Positions 1 to 6,341 of a DNA stretch of 8,689 nucleotides are shown piece after piece (positions within the stretch are counted from its first letter, which is position 1; each line of letters opens with the position of its first letter). The translations under genes were made by a program, and so were the position numbers. The DNA is from Armatimonadota bacterium (GTDB taxonomy: Bacteria > Armatimonadota > Zipacnadia > Zipacnadales > JABUFB01). The notes beneath the pieces are model-generated. The model saw only the letters and a list, made by a program, of their open reading frames with translations. It was not told where the DNA came from and searched no databases. The stretch is taken from the NCBI GenBank assembly GCA_018056145.1, contig JAGPGE010000103.1:1-8689 (forward strand), written 5' to 3'.

Positions 1-92
1 GTGTAGTCCGGCGGCTGGTGCAGGGCCAGCGCAGCACCTTCTACTGCCCAGACTGCCAGACAGAGCACCGGACCGCCGAGACCGGAGACTGA
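1..92 (+). CDS. mutM: Fpg/Nei-family DNA glycosylase, C-terminal zinc-finger end (partial)
   Basis: Only the last 29 complete codons are in the window (first full codon at 3, TGA at 90-92). They read VVRRLVQGQRSTFYCPDCQ followed by a short polar tail. This matches the end of the C-terminal zinc finger of formamidopyrimidine-DNA glycosylase: an Arg-rich hairpin, the RST-x-YC motif, and the last two zinc-ligand cysteines as C-P-D-C followed by Gln. The family removes oxidised purines such as 8-oxoguanine from DNA and nicks the abasic site; this zinc-finger hairpin contacts DNA. The N-terminal catalytic Pro and the first cysteine pair lie outside the window, so Fpg cannot be separated strictly from a Nei-type (endonuclease VIII) relative. 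Fpg is the more usual annotation for this tail. No strong terminator follows the stop. Confidence 0.85.
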   Translation, partial: VVRRLVQGQRSTFYCPDCQTEHRTAETGD

Positions 93-109
93 CCGGCAAG
101 GCAAGGGAT

Positions 110-141
110 TTGGCCCGGTCGCTCCGGGTTCGTGGTACAAT
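110..141 (+). promoter_or_regulatory. Extended -10 promoter for the secreted protein gene
   Basis: TACAAT at 136-141 is preceded by TG one base upstream (133-134), giving the extended -10 form TGnTACAAT. A -35 is poor: the nearest TTG-containing hexamer, TTGGCC at 110-115, leaves a 20-nt spacer. Such promoters often rely on the TGn contact instead. Transcription would begin near 148, leaving a leader of about 60 nt before the ATG at 210. Confidence 0.5.
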
Positions 142-209
142 GCCCCCCGATGACACTCGCGGCGTCCGGGGCCGTCTTACCGTGTCTGCCGCGAACCGGA
201 GATGAGAGC

Positions 210-2834
210 ATGAGGAGACTGCCGCCGACCGCCATGGCCGGGCTGGCCCTGTTGGTGCTATCTGCCAGCCTCGCACAGGCCGCCCCGGCGCCCGTCACCG
301 GCGCCGTCATCTGCCACGGGGTCACCCCCAAGGGCCAGCCAATCTCGCCGGCCTCCTGGTTCCCCAAAGGCGCCCGGGCGATCTACGTCTGGTTCCGGGC
401 TGGTGAGGTCCCGCCGGGAACACGGGCTCATATTCGCTGGAGCCTGAACGGTGGAACACTAAAGACGGACGAGGTGGCGCTGAACTCGGGGCGTCCTGCC
501 TGGAACCGCTACGAGATCGCTCTCGGCGAGCCGCTGCCCCTGGGCCGATATGAGGCGCAGGTCACAGTGGGCGACAGCGCGCCCATCCGCGCTTCAGCCC
601 AGGTGGGTGGCGACGAGCCGTTGCCTGAAGAGACCCGGGCGGTGCAGCCGGACGAACCGGGTCCGGCTACTGGTGTCTCCGCGCTGAGCCGCTCCGACCG
701 CAACGCTCCGCAACCGGGTGGTAGCGCGCGCCTCGCACGGGCTGCGTCGCCCGAACTTGTTGCTCCGGTCATTGGGCCTTCAGCGCCCGCTCCTTCGGAG
801 ACCCCGGCGGGCATACTGGGACCCGCGGTGGTTGCGCCGCCGATGGACGCGATTGCGCCCGAGGAACCCGCGGCCTCCCCGGTGGTGGTCACCGGGCCAA
901 GTCTCGCTGGTGCGCCTCCCGCTGGCCCGCCCGCCCCTTCCGGAATTCTGGCGATTCCGAGCGTCGAAGCCCCTGAAGTGGCGATCCGGATCGCTCCCCG
1001 ACCACCTGCCGTGGTCGATGATTCCATGGTCCTGCGCGTGACAGATCCAGGCTCCACCACCGCGGCGACCACGTGGACCGCAGGGGCTGGCGTCGTCAGC
1101 GTTGGGGCGCCAGCGCCAGCGGTTGTGCCCGCGCCGGTTGCAGCCTCCGCCGGACCCGCGATCACCATTCCCGAAGCCGCGCCGGGCGTTGTCACCTTCT
1201 ACCCGCCCGTCCTAGGCCCCGCGGGAACGACTCCGGGAGCGCCGGGCACGGTACCGCCGGCTTCCTCGCAGCCTGAGAGCCCGGCGCCCGAAGAGACCGC
1301 GCCCTCCATAGGCCCGGCCCTGAGCGAACCACTCGGCCCGCGCACCCAGCCGTCAGGGGGTGCGCAACCGGTGGTCAAGCCACCTCCGGCGGAAGCGGTC
1401 GCTTCTGCGCCTGCCGGTCCCTCCGCGGTTCCCTCCACCGCGTCGGGGGCGTCCGTTCCGCGACCCATTTCCCCGGTACGCGCGGATGAGCCCGAGTCTG
1501 CCGCGGATTCGGGAGGTTCGCGCCCCCTGATTGCCCGCAGCGGCACGAGCCGTGAGCCCGCGACCCGCAGCGCGCGGGGACCGGAACCGGACGCCGCCGG
1601 CGCGCGGCGACCAGGAACGGCGCTGCTCCTGCCCACGCGCCCGAAGGCGAGGCCAATTCCGGGCGGCCCGGCGCCTGATGAGCCCATCGTGGAAGCTCCG
1701 CCGGCAGAGGTGAAGCCGCTCCTGGTACCCTCCGGCTCGAGCGAATCCGCAGAGCCCTCGGCTGCAGTGGGGGACTACGTGCCGGTCACGGTGCCCCCGG
1801 CGGCCCCAGGCGCGAGCGCGGCGCCGGTGGAGCGCCCCGAACCCGTCACCGCGCCGCCTGCCCCGGAAGTTCGAGCGCCCATTGTCCCCGAGGTCGCGCC
1901 GGCTGCCCCTGCTGGAGGAGCAGAGCCGGGCGCTGAAGCGGTTGCGGCCCCTGAGAAAACCCCCGCGCCTGCAGGGAACGGTGCCCCCGAATCCGCGCCC
2001 GCGCCGGCCGAGACACCTCCCATGCCAACGGACACAGCCCCGCGGGTGCTTGTCATGCAAGCGCCACTGATCGCGGGAATCGGCGCCGAGGACCTGCCGC
2101 CGGTGGAGCTACCTGACACCGCTGTGAAGCTGCACTACGTAGAACTGATCGCAACACCAGAACCGGCCGGTCTGCAGCCAATGTGGATCGCCCGAGCGCC
2201 GGATGGGCGTCTCTGGCCGCCCGGAATGCCCACTCAGCTTGGCCTGTCTGCCGGTGAGAACCCTGACCCAGACCCGTCCACCTTGTTGCTGTACTCCGAC
2301 CACGTGGACGGTATCACGCCGCTGTACGAGGTCCCGCGGGGTGAGGCGATGCTGCATGCCGTGCGGGAGAATGACGCCGCGCTGCTGTACGTGAGCCGCG
2401 AAATGTTTGACCAGCGGCGGCAGGCGTGGCTCGAGACTGCCCGGGACTGGCGGTGGATGTGGTATGTCCGCCAGGTGGACCTCTCGCTTGGGCAGCGCAT
2501 CAGCGCATGCCTGTATGATCTTGCGCGCTCGCGGCGCGTTCCCGAAGCCTACCAAGCCACGGGCCGGACCGAGTGTCTACTGATTGGCCCGGACGGGCAG
2601 CGGATCTCGCCCTCCACCGTTACGCCTGAGCTCTGCGCGGCGCTTTCGCCATCCATTGAGGGTGCCGAGGCCCTTCCGGCTGACGACCCAGTCGCTTTCA
2701 TCGCGGGTCTCGAGGCAGGCGGGGTACAGGCACTGACGGTGTGGACCGCCCCCGCGTCCGGGCGCTATCAGGTCTGGTCCGCGCTGCCGGTTGATCGGGC
2801 CGCAGCAAGCTGCAAGGTGTGGCTGGAGAAGTAG
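210..2834 (+). CDS. Secreted protein of unknown function with very long Pro/Ala-rich linker
   Basis: The product has 874 residues. I chose ATG 210 because GGAGA at 198-202 sits 7 nt upstream and the protein then starts directly with a signal peptide: MRR, a hydrophobic core at about 9-19, and cleavage likely after AQA at 22-24. The frame is also open upstream (ATG 150, GTG 132), but those starts have no Shine-Dalgarno site and would bury the signal peptide. Layout: residues 25-134 form a compact, probably beta-sandwich domain; about 135-611 is a low-complexity linker of Pro, Ala, Gly, Glu, Ser and Val; about 638-874 is a second folded region. The C-terminal region has a Trp cluster (W740, W747, W749, W751) and four cysteines (C767, C789, C809, C868). 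I recognise no family, catalytic motif or sortase/PEP-CTERM anchor. The linker resembles envelope-spanning or periplasmic spacer segments of TonB-like or cell-surface proteins, but no N-terminal TM anchor or TonB-box-binding fold is evident. Export is well supported; function is unknown. Confidence 0.85.
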   Translation: MRRLPPTAMAGLALLVLSASLAQAAPAPVTGAVICHGVTPKGQPISPASWFPKGARAIYVWFRAGEVPPGTRAHIRWSLNGGTLKTDEVALNSGRPAWNRYEIALGEPLPLGRYEAQVTVGDSAPIRASAQVGGDEPLPEETRAVQPDEPGPATGVSALSRSDRNAPQPGGSARLARAASPELVAPVIGPSAPAPSETPAGILGPAVVAPPMDAIAPEEPAASPVVVTGPSLAGAPPAGPPAPSGILAIPSVEAPEVAIRIAPRPPAVVDDSMVLRVTDPGSTTAATTWTAGAGVVSVGAPAPAVVPAPVAASAGPAITIPEAAPGVVTFYPPVLGPAGTTPGAPGTVPPASSQPESPAPEETAPSIGPALSEPLGPRTQPSGGAQPVVKPPPAEAVASAPAGPSAVPSTASGASVPRPISPVRADEPESAADSGGSRPLIARSGTSREPATRSARGPEPDAAGARRPGTALLLPTRPKARPIPGGPAPDEPIVEAPPAEVKPLLVPSGSSESAEPSAAVGDYVPVTVPPAAPGASAAPVERPEPVTAPPAPEVRAPIVPEVAPAAPAGGAEPGAEAVAAPEKTPAPAGNGAPESAPAPAETPPMPTDTAPRVLVMQAPLIAGIGAEDLPPVELPDTAVKLHYVELIATPEPAGLQPMWIARAPDGRLWPPGMPTQLGLSAGENPDPDPSTLLLYSDHVDGITPLYEVPRGEAMLHAVRENDAALLYVSREMFDQRRQAWLETARDWRWMWYVRQVDLSLGQRISACLYDLARSRRVPEAYQATGRTECLLIGPDGQRISPSTVTPELCAALSPSIEGAEALPADDPVAFIAGLEAGGVQALTVWTAPASGRYQVWSALPVDRAAASCKVWLEK

Positions 2835-2857
2835 GGGAGACTGACCGGGCAAACGAA

Positions 2858-2910
2858 ACTCGCCGGAACCACGCCTCGGTGCTAGAGGCGGTGTTCCGGC
2901 GAGTGTGTTT
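2858..2910. terminator. Shared terminator between convergent genes
   Basis: The arms at 2858-2877 and 2885-2904 form a 20-position stem with a 7-nt loop (GGTGCTA). Eighteen positions pair; the two mismatches are adjacent (CA against AC in complement, at 2870-2871). The forward strand continues GTGTTT at 2905-2910. On the reverse strand the stem is followed by TTTCGTTT (complement of 2851-2858). Both sides therefore have a weak T-rich tail, which fits a bidirectional intrinsic terminator between the forward gene ending at 2834 and the reverse gene ending at 2945. Confidence 0.8.
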
Positions 2911-2944
2911 CCGGGACCTGTTCGCGGGTCGGCCCCGCGCGGGC

Positions 2945-3892
2945 TCAGAAGATGGGCGGGGGCGGCGGGCCGTCGCCGCTGGCGGTCAGGAGAATGTCGC
3001 CGAGGTTGTTGGCGCCGGACTTGACCTCGATCTGCACGGTGTTGGTCTGGTATCCGCTGGCGCTTGCCTCGAGCTGATAGTTCCCGGTTGGGATATTCGC
3101 GATGGTGTAGGTCCCATTAGCCAGGGTTGTGGTGGTGAACGCGCCGCCGATGCTCACGCGGGCGCCCGAGATGGGCACAGCGCCGAGGAGGCTCGCCACG
3201 CGCCCTGTAACCGTCCCCGTGCCACCAGTGTTGCCGGGCACTCCCACGACCGTCCCGGAGTAGGCCGAGTTCCCGCTGGCTCCGAGAGCGCGGACCCGAT
3301 ACTCGTAGGCGAGGCCCGAAGTCAGGCCCGTATCGGTGTAGGTGGTCACATTGGCGCTCAAGGTGGCGATGGTGGAGAAGCTGCCACCGCTGCGCCTCTG
3401 GAGCTCGAAACCCGTCTCGATGCTGGAGTTGTCCGTCCAGGCCAGGGACACCGATGTGCTGGTCGTCCCGGTCACGCGCAGGCCGGACGGGGCGTTAGGA
3501 ACGCCCGTTTCGCCCGAGCTGGTGGCCGCGGTGATGGCGGCTGTATACTCGGAGTTCGCCGAAGTCCCCAGCGCTCGCACGCGGTATTCGTAGGTGGTAT
3601 TGGCCGCCAGTCCTGCGTCCACGAACTGAGTGGCCCCCGCTGCTGTCTGTCCCGCAGTGACCCAGGATCCCCCGATCGTACGCCTCTGGATCTCGTAGCC
3701 CGTCTCGTTTGTGGCTCGATCGGTCCAGCTGAGAGTGATGGTGCTTGATGTGGCCGCCAGGGATTGCAGGTTGGCGGGAGCAAGTGGCGCCTGGGACGTG
3801 CCCCCTCCCCCTCCGCCGCCGCCACACCCGGTCAAGCATACCGTGAGCCCGATGATAACTGCTGCACTCGTCCAGAGAATCCGATCTCGCAT
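2945..3892 (-). CDS. Lipoprotein with two fibronectin type III domains and a carboxypeptidase-regulatory-like domain
   Basis: The product has 315 residues. ATG at 3892 is preceded on the minus strand by AGAGGA 6 nt upstream, and the protein begins with a lipoprotein signal: MRDR, a hydrophobic stretch at 8-20, and lipobox L20-T-G-C23. Cys23 should be lipidated and anchor the protein to a membrane. Eight glycines follow (24-31) as a flexible tether. Residues about 37-125 and 132-218 are tandem FN3 repeats. Both carry a W-T-D core, an ET-G-[YF]-E-[IL]-QRR strand and YEYRVRALG near the end, so they are clear internal duplicates. Residues about 227-303 (GTVTGRV, SGARVSI, ANGTYTIANIPTGNYQLEASASGY) match the carboxypeptidase-regulatory-like / CnaB-type beta-sandwich. 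The C-terminus ends in five prolines plus IF. There is no enzyme domain, so an adhesive, structural or carbohydrate/protein-binding role is inferred. The reading frame stays open to 4075, but that start has no ribosome site and would hide the signal. Confidence 0.9.
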   Translation of the reverse strand: MRDRILWTSAAVIIGLTVCLTGCGGGGGGGGTSQAPLAPANLQSLAATSSTITLSWTDRATNETGYEIQRRTIGGSWVTAGQTAAGATQFVDAGLAANTTYEYRVRALGTSANSEYTAAITAATSSGETGVPNAPSGLRVTGTTSTSVSLAWTDNSSIETGFELQRRSGGSFSTIATLSANVTTYTDTGLTSGLAYEYRVRALGASGNSAYSGTVVGVPGNTGGTGTVTGRVASLLGAVPISGARVSIGGAFTTTTLANGTYTIANIPTGNYQLEASASGYQTNTVQIEVKSGANNLGDILLTASGDGPPPPPIF

Positions 3893-4001
3893 GGGGGGTC
3901 CTCTCAAAGGGTGGTCTTTCCGGGAGTCCCGCAGCAGGCGCACGGGCGTCCCGTCTTTGGGCCGGAACAATGCCGCGGAAGTCCTGCACCGGAATGCCAC
4001 G

Positions 4002-4030
4002 ATTGTACCCGTTCCGGCAATCCGTGGCAA
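4002..4030 (-). promoter_or_regulatory. Sigma70-type promoter for the FN3 lipoprotein gene
   Basis: Read on the minus strand, TTGCCA (complement of 4025-4030) and TACAAT (complement of 4002-4007) are separated by exactly 17 nt. That is 5/6 and 5/6 agreement with the consensus at ideal spacing. Transcription would start near 3995, giving a leader of about 100 nt before ATG 3892. I see no known riboswitch or clear attenuator in that leader. Confidence 0.6.
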
Positions 4031-4087
4031 ACGCCTTTGGCACGCGTTGCCCTGTTTGACGCATCCCGGCGCCACCGGGTTCCACGA

Positions 4088-4130
4088 TCGGGGCTGAATC
4101 CCCCGATTCAGGGCTGATAGTCGGGGCTCA
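4088..4130 (+). repeat. Three direct copies of a 10-mer, candidate operator array
   Basis: TCGGGGCTGA (4088-4097), TCAGGGCTGA (4108-4117) and TCGGGGCTCA (4121-4130) fit the consensus TCRGGGCTSA. Start-to-start distances are 20 and 13 nt. The second copy covers the proposed -35 of the forward promoter and the third lies in its spacer. The arrangement suits binding by a regulator, but the repeats are short in a GC-rich background. Confidence 0.4.
4094..4111. promoter_or_regulatory. Perfect palindrome upstream of the forward promoter
   Basis: CTGAATC (4094-4100) and GATTCAG (4105-4111) are exact reverse complements around CCCC. The site ends 2 nt before the proposed -35 at 4114 and lies between the two divergent promoters. 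It could be a dimeric-regulator operator or a short hairpin. It is not followed by a T-run, so a terminator role is unlikely. Confidence 0.4.
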
Positions 4131-4142
4131 AACTGCTATAAT
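4114..4142 (+). promoter_or_regulatory. Extended -10 promoter for the SLOG/RNase/prenyl synthase/deaminase operon
   Basis: TATAAT at 4137-4142 is a perfect -10 with TG at 4134-4135 (TGCTATAAT). A 17-nt spacer leads back to CTGATA (4114-4119), which matches TTGACA at 4 of 6 positions. Transcription should start near 4149-4150. This is the only convincing promoter I see for the four forward genes from 4151 to the window end. Confidence 0.65.
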
Positions 4143-4150
4143 GGCCCCTG

Positions 4151-4756
4151 TTGGGCTCACGGCCGTTCCGGAGGTGTACAGTCATCAAACGCAAGATTGG
4201 CGTCGTTGGATCAGCCGGGGGGGAACTCCCCCAACACGCGCTTGAAAAGAGCCGGGAACTGGGGCGAGAGATCGCCCGGCGGGGTTGCATCATCGTCACG
4301 GGTGCATGTCCCGGGCTGCCTCACGCGGCCGTGCAGGGCGCAACCGAAGAGGGTGCCATCGCCATCGGCATCTCCCCGGCACTGTGCCTGGACGAGCACC
4401 GAGAGCGCTACAGTTCGCCCTACGAGGAGTACGACGCGCTCATATTCACCGGAAGCGGGCTGATGGGGCGCGAAGTCGAAGTGGTGCGCACCGCTGATAT
4501 CGTGATCACCGTCGGTGGACGCTCCGGCACCCTCGGAGAGTTCGCTATCGCCTACGATGACGGCAATGTGATCGGCGTGTTGTTGGGCACCGGCGGAATA
4601 TCAGACAAGCTGCATGAGATCGTCGGGCACATCCGCAAGGAAACGGGCGCCGAGATATTCTACGCGGAAGACCCGCACGATCTGCTCGACCAGACGCTGG
4701 AGTGCCACGACAGGCGCATCCGGCAGGGCACGGCCTACCGCATCAACGAAAGCTGA
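4151..4756 (+). CDS. SLOG/LOG-like Rossmann-fold protein (TIGR00725-type)
   Basis: From TTG 4151 the product has 201 residues. The family-like sequence begins only at residue 11 or 12 (VIKRKIGVVGSAGG), with the first Rossmann strand and glycine loop at 16-24. A GACPGLPHAAVQGA segment (51-64) matches the phosphate-loop region of LOG-like proteins. Residues 116-130 (ADIVITVGGRSGTLGE) resemble the LOG signature PGGxGTxxE, with the leading Pro replaced by Val. The fold binds nucleotides or nucleotide-derived ligands; true LOG enzymes cleave nucleoside 5'-monophosphates to base and ribose-5-phosphate. This branch, once called lysine decarboxylase-like, has no firmly assigned reaction, so I give none. 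The start is uncertain: TTG 4151 lies 8 nt past the -10, so its mRNA would be nearly leaderless. GGAGG at 4170-4174 instead points to the in-frame GTC 4181 or ATC 4184. The gene lies 27 nt before the RNase gene, probably as operon leader. Confidence 0.8.
   Translation: MGSRPFRRCTVIKRKIGVVGSAGGELPQHALEKSRELGREIARRGCIIVTGACPGLPHAAVQGATEEGAIAIGISPALCLDEHRERYSSPYEEYDALIFTGSGLMGREVEVVRTADIVITVGGRSGTLGEFAIAYDDGNVIGVLLGTGGISDKLHEIVGHIRKETGAEIFYAEDPHDLLDQTLECHDRRIRQGTAYRINES
4170..4176 (+). promoter_or_regulatory. Shine-Dalgarno site without a canonical in-frame start
   Basis: GGAGGTG is the strongest ribosome site near this gene. It lies inside the extended reading frame, 9 nt before ATC 4184 (counting from the end of GGAGG) and 6 nt before GTC 4181. 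The GTG and TTG codons close downstream of it are out of frame. It suggests initiation near 4181-4184 rather than at TTG 4151. Confidence 0.45.
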
Positions 4757-4783
4757 CCCTGGGGTCGACGGGAGACGGTTACT

Positions 4784-6283
4784 TTGAGGCTCGAGTTTCA
4801 GGGAGCGGCGCGGACCGTCACAGGGTCGCGCTATCTGCTGTCCGTGCCTGGCACGCGCGTACTGGTGGATTGTGGACTCTACCAGGGTGTAGATGAGGAG
4901 CGCAACCGCGATCAGGCCAATTTCCCCTTTGACCCGTCGGAGATCGACTTCGTCCTCCTGACCCACGCCCATATCGACCACTGCGGGCTGCTCCCTCGGC
5001 TGTCCAAGCTCGGTTTCCGCGGCAAGGTCTTCGCGACTTCGGCGACGCGCGACCTTTGCGAAGCCCTCCTGGCTGACAGCGCTCATATCCAGGATGAGGA
5101 CGCGCGGTGGGAGATGCGCAAGTGGCGCCGCGGCCAACAGAACACCCCACCACCGGCGCCTCTTTACACAATTGAGGACGTCGACCGCGTGATGGACCAG
5201 TTCGAATCCCTCTCGTACGGGGATGACGTGCAGGTCGCTCCGGGGCTATCGGCGCGCTGGCAGGATGCCGGACACATTCTCGGGGCGGCGTCGCTCGAAG
5301 TGTGGGCGACTGAGAGCGGCGTGAGCCGCAAGATCGTCTTTTCCGGTGACATCGGGAGCCCCGGCCGGCCGATCCTACGCGACCCGACCCTCTTGGACTC
5401 CGCAGACTTCGTGGTCATTGAGTCCACCTACGGCGACCGGCTGCACCCGGGCGAAGAGGACATATACGCGGGCCTGGAGCGGGCTGTGAACAGAATGGTG
5501 CGCGAGAAGGGCCAGATGATCGTTCCTGCCTTCGCTGTGGGACGCACTCAGGAACTGCTCTATCGTCTGGACCGCCTGATGGCCCTGGAGCGAATCCCGC
5601 GGGTTCCCGTCTTCGTGGACAGCCCGCTGGCCCGCAAGGCGACCGAGGTCTTTGCCGAGCACGAGGAATGCTACGACACCGAGGCGCTGGAGTTGCTGGC
5701 CCGCGGTGACGACCCTATCAGTTTCCCGACGCTCAAATTCACCGGCTCGATGGATGAGTCCAAGAAGCTCAATGATCTCCGGGAGCCGGCGATCATTATC
5801 GCCGCCAGCGGGATGTGTACCGCGGGGCGCATCCGCCACCATCTCCACCAGCGCCTGGAGCGAGGGAACAACACGATCCTCTTCGTGGGTTACCAGGCCG
5901 AAGGCACGCTCGGGCGCATCATCCTCAGTGGGGCGCAGAAGGTCAAGCTGTTCGGCCGCTGGCACCGGGTACGCGCGCGCATCCGCCAGGTACAGGGCCT
6001 GTCCGCGCACGCCGACCAGCAGGACCTCCTGAACTGGGCGACACACATCCGTGATCCGCGGGCGATCTTCGTGAACCACGGGGAGCCGCACAGCGCCTTC
6101 ACCCTTGCACGCCTGCTGTCGAAGCAAGTCGGCGTGCCGGTGAGCGTCCCCAGAATGGGGGACACCGTAGACCTGCTCAGCGCCCAGGATGTGACTGCCC
6201 TCGCCGCCGCCACCACCGATGAGATGGGGCCCATGCTCCGGCGCGGCCCCCATCCCGGGGAGCAAATGGACGACGAGGATTGA
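4784..6283 (+). CDS. Beta-CASP metallo-beta-lactamase-fold ribonuclease (CPSF73/TTHA0252-like)
   Basis: The product has 499 residues and starts at TTG 4784, with GGAG at 4771-4774 upstream. The N-terminus MRLEFQGAARTVTGSRYLL is typical of the family start. Metal ligands are visible: HAHIDH at 61-66, H164 in DAGHILGA, and D189 in SGDIG. E213 in ESTYGDR fits beta-CASP motif A, H409 in GLSAHAD motif B, and H432 in NHGE motif C. Between them lie PAFAVGRTQELLY (248-260), DSPLA (279-283) and AASGMCTAGR (340-349), all hallmarks of the CPSF73-like RNase branch. All catalytic positions are intact, so an active zinc-dependent endo- and/or exoribonuclease acting on RNA in the cytoplasm is expected. The last 40 or so residues (TTDEMGPMLRRGPHPGEQMDDED) extend beyond the conserved fold and are acidic at the end. 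It is not RNase J by motif style. The gene lies 27 nt after the SLOG gene and 58 nt before the prenyl synthase. Confidence 0.95.
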   Translation: MRLEFQGAARTVTGSRYLLSVPGTRVLVDCGLYQGVDEERNRDQANFPFDPSEIDFVLLTHAHIDHCGLLPRLSKLGFRGKVFATSATRDLCEALLADSAHIQDEDARWEMRKWRRGQQNTPPPAPLYTIEDVDRVMDQFESLSYGDDVQVAPGLSARWQDAGHILGAASLEVWATESGVSRKIVFSGDIGSPGRPILRDPTLLDSADFVVIESTYGDRLHPGEEDIYAGLERAVNRMVREKGQMIVPAFAVGRTQELLYRLDRLMALERIPRVPVFVDSPLARKATEVFAEHEECYDTEALELLARGDDPISFPTLKFTGSMDESKKLNDLREPAIIIAASGMCTAGRIRHHLHQRLERGNNTILFVGYQAEGTLGRIILSGAQKVKLFGRWHRVRARIRQVQGLSAHADQQDLLNWATHIRDPRAIFVNHGEPHSAFTLARLLSKQVGVPVSVPRMGDTVDLLSAQDVTALAAATTDEMGPMLRRGPHPGEQMDDED

Positions 6284-6341
6284 CCCAGCTCCCGGGGGCC
6301 GGCGGGGCTCCGGGGAGGACGAAGATCAGGGAGTCCGGCAT

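Noticed and set aside
114..128. Small hairpin CCCGG-TCGCT-CCGGG after the glycosylase gene, as a terminator
   Set aside because: The stem has only 5 bp, there is no T-run, and it lies between the proposed -35 and -10 of the next promoter.
509..2119. Several long open frames on the minus strand and in other plus frames across the linker of the secreted protein
   Set aside because: GC-rich Pro/Ala/Gly coding sequence rarely forms stops in other frames. These translations are low-complexity Ala/Gly/Arg, with no ribosome sites or domains.
2819..3748. Forward 309-codon open frame opposite the lipoprotein gene
   Set aside because: It lies antisense to a gene with clear FN3 domains, runs through the shared terminator, and has no recognisable protein features.
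3800..3823. Gly8-coding tract as a phase-variable repeat
   Set aside because: The codons are mixed (GGC, GGA, GGG), so there is no long uniform repeat unit to slip.
5375..6265. Reverse 296-codon open frame opposite the RNase gene
   Set aside because: It is the antisense shadow of a highly conserved beta-CASP coding region, with no domain or ribosome site of its own.
6289..6317. GC-rich hairpin between the RNase and prenyl synthase genes
   Set aside because: The 7-bp arms need a bulge and there is no T-tract, so it does not support an operon break.
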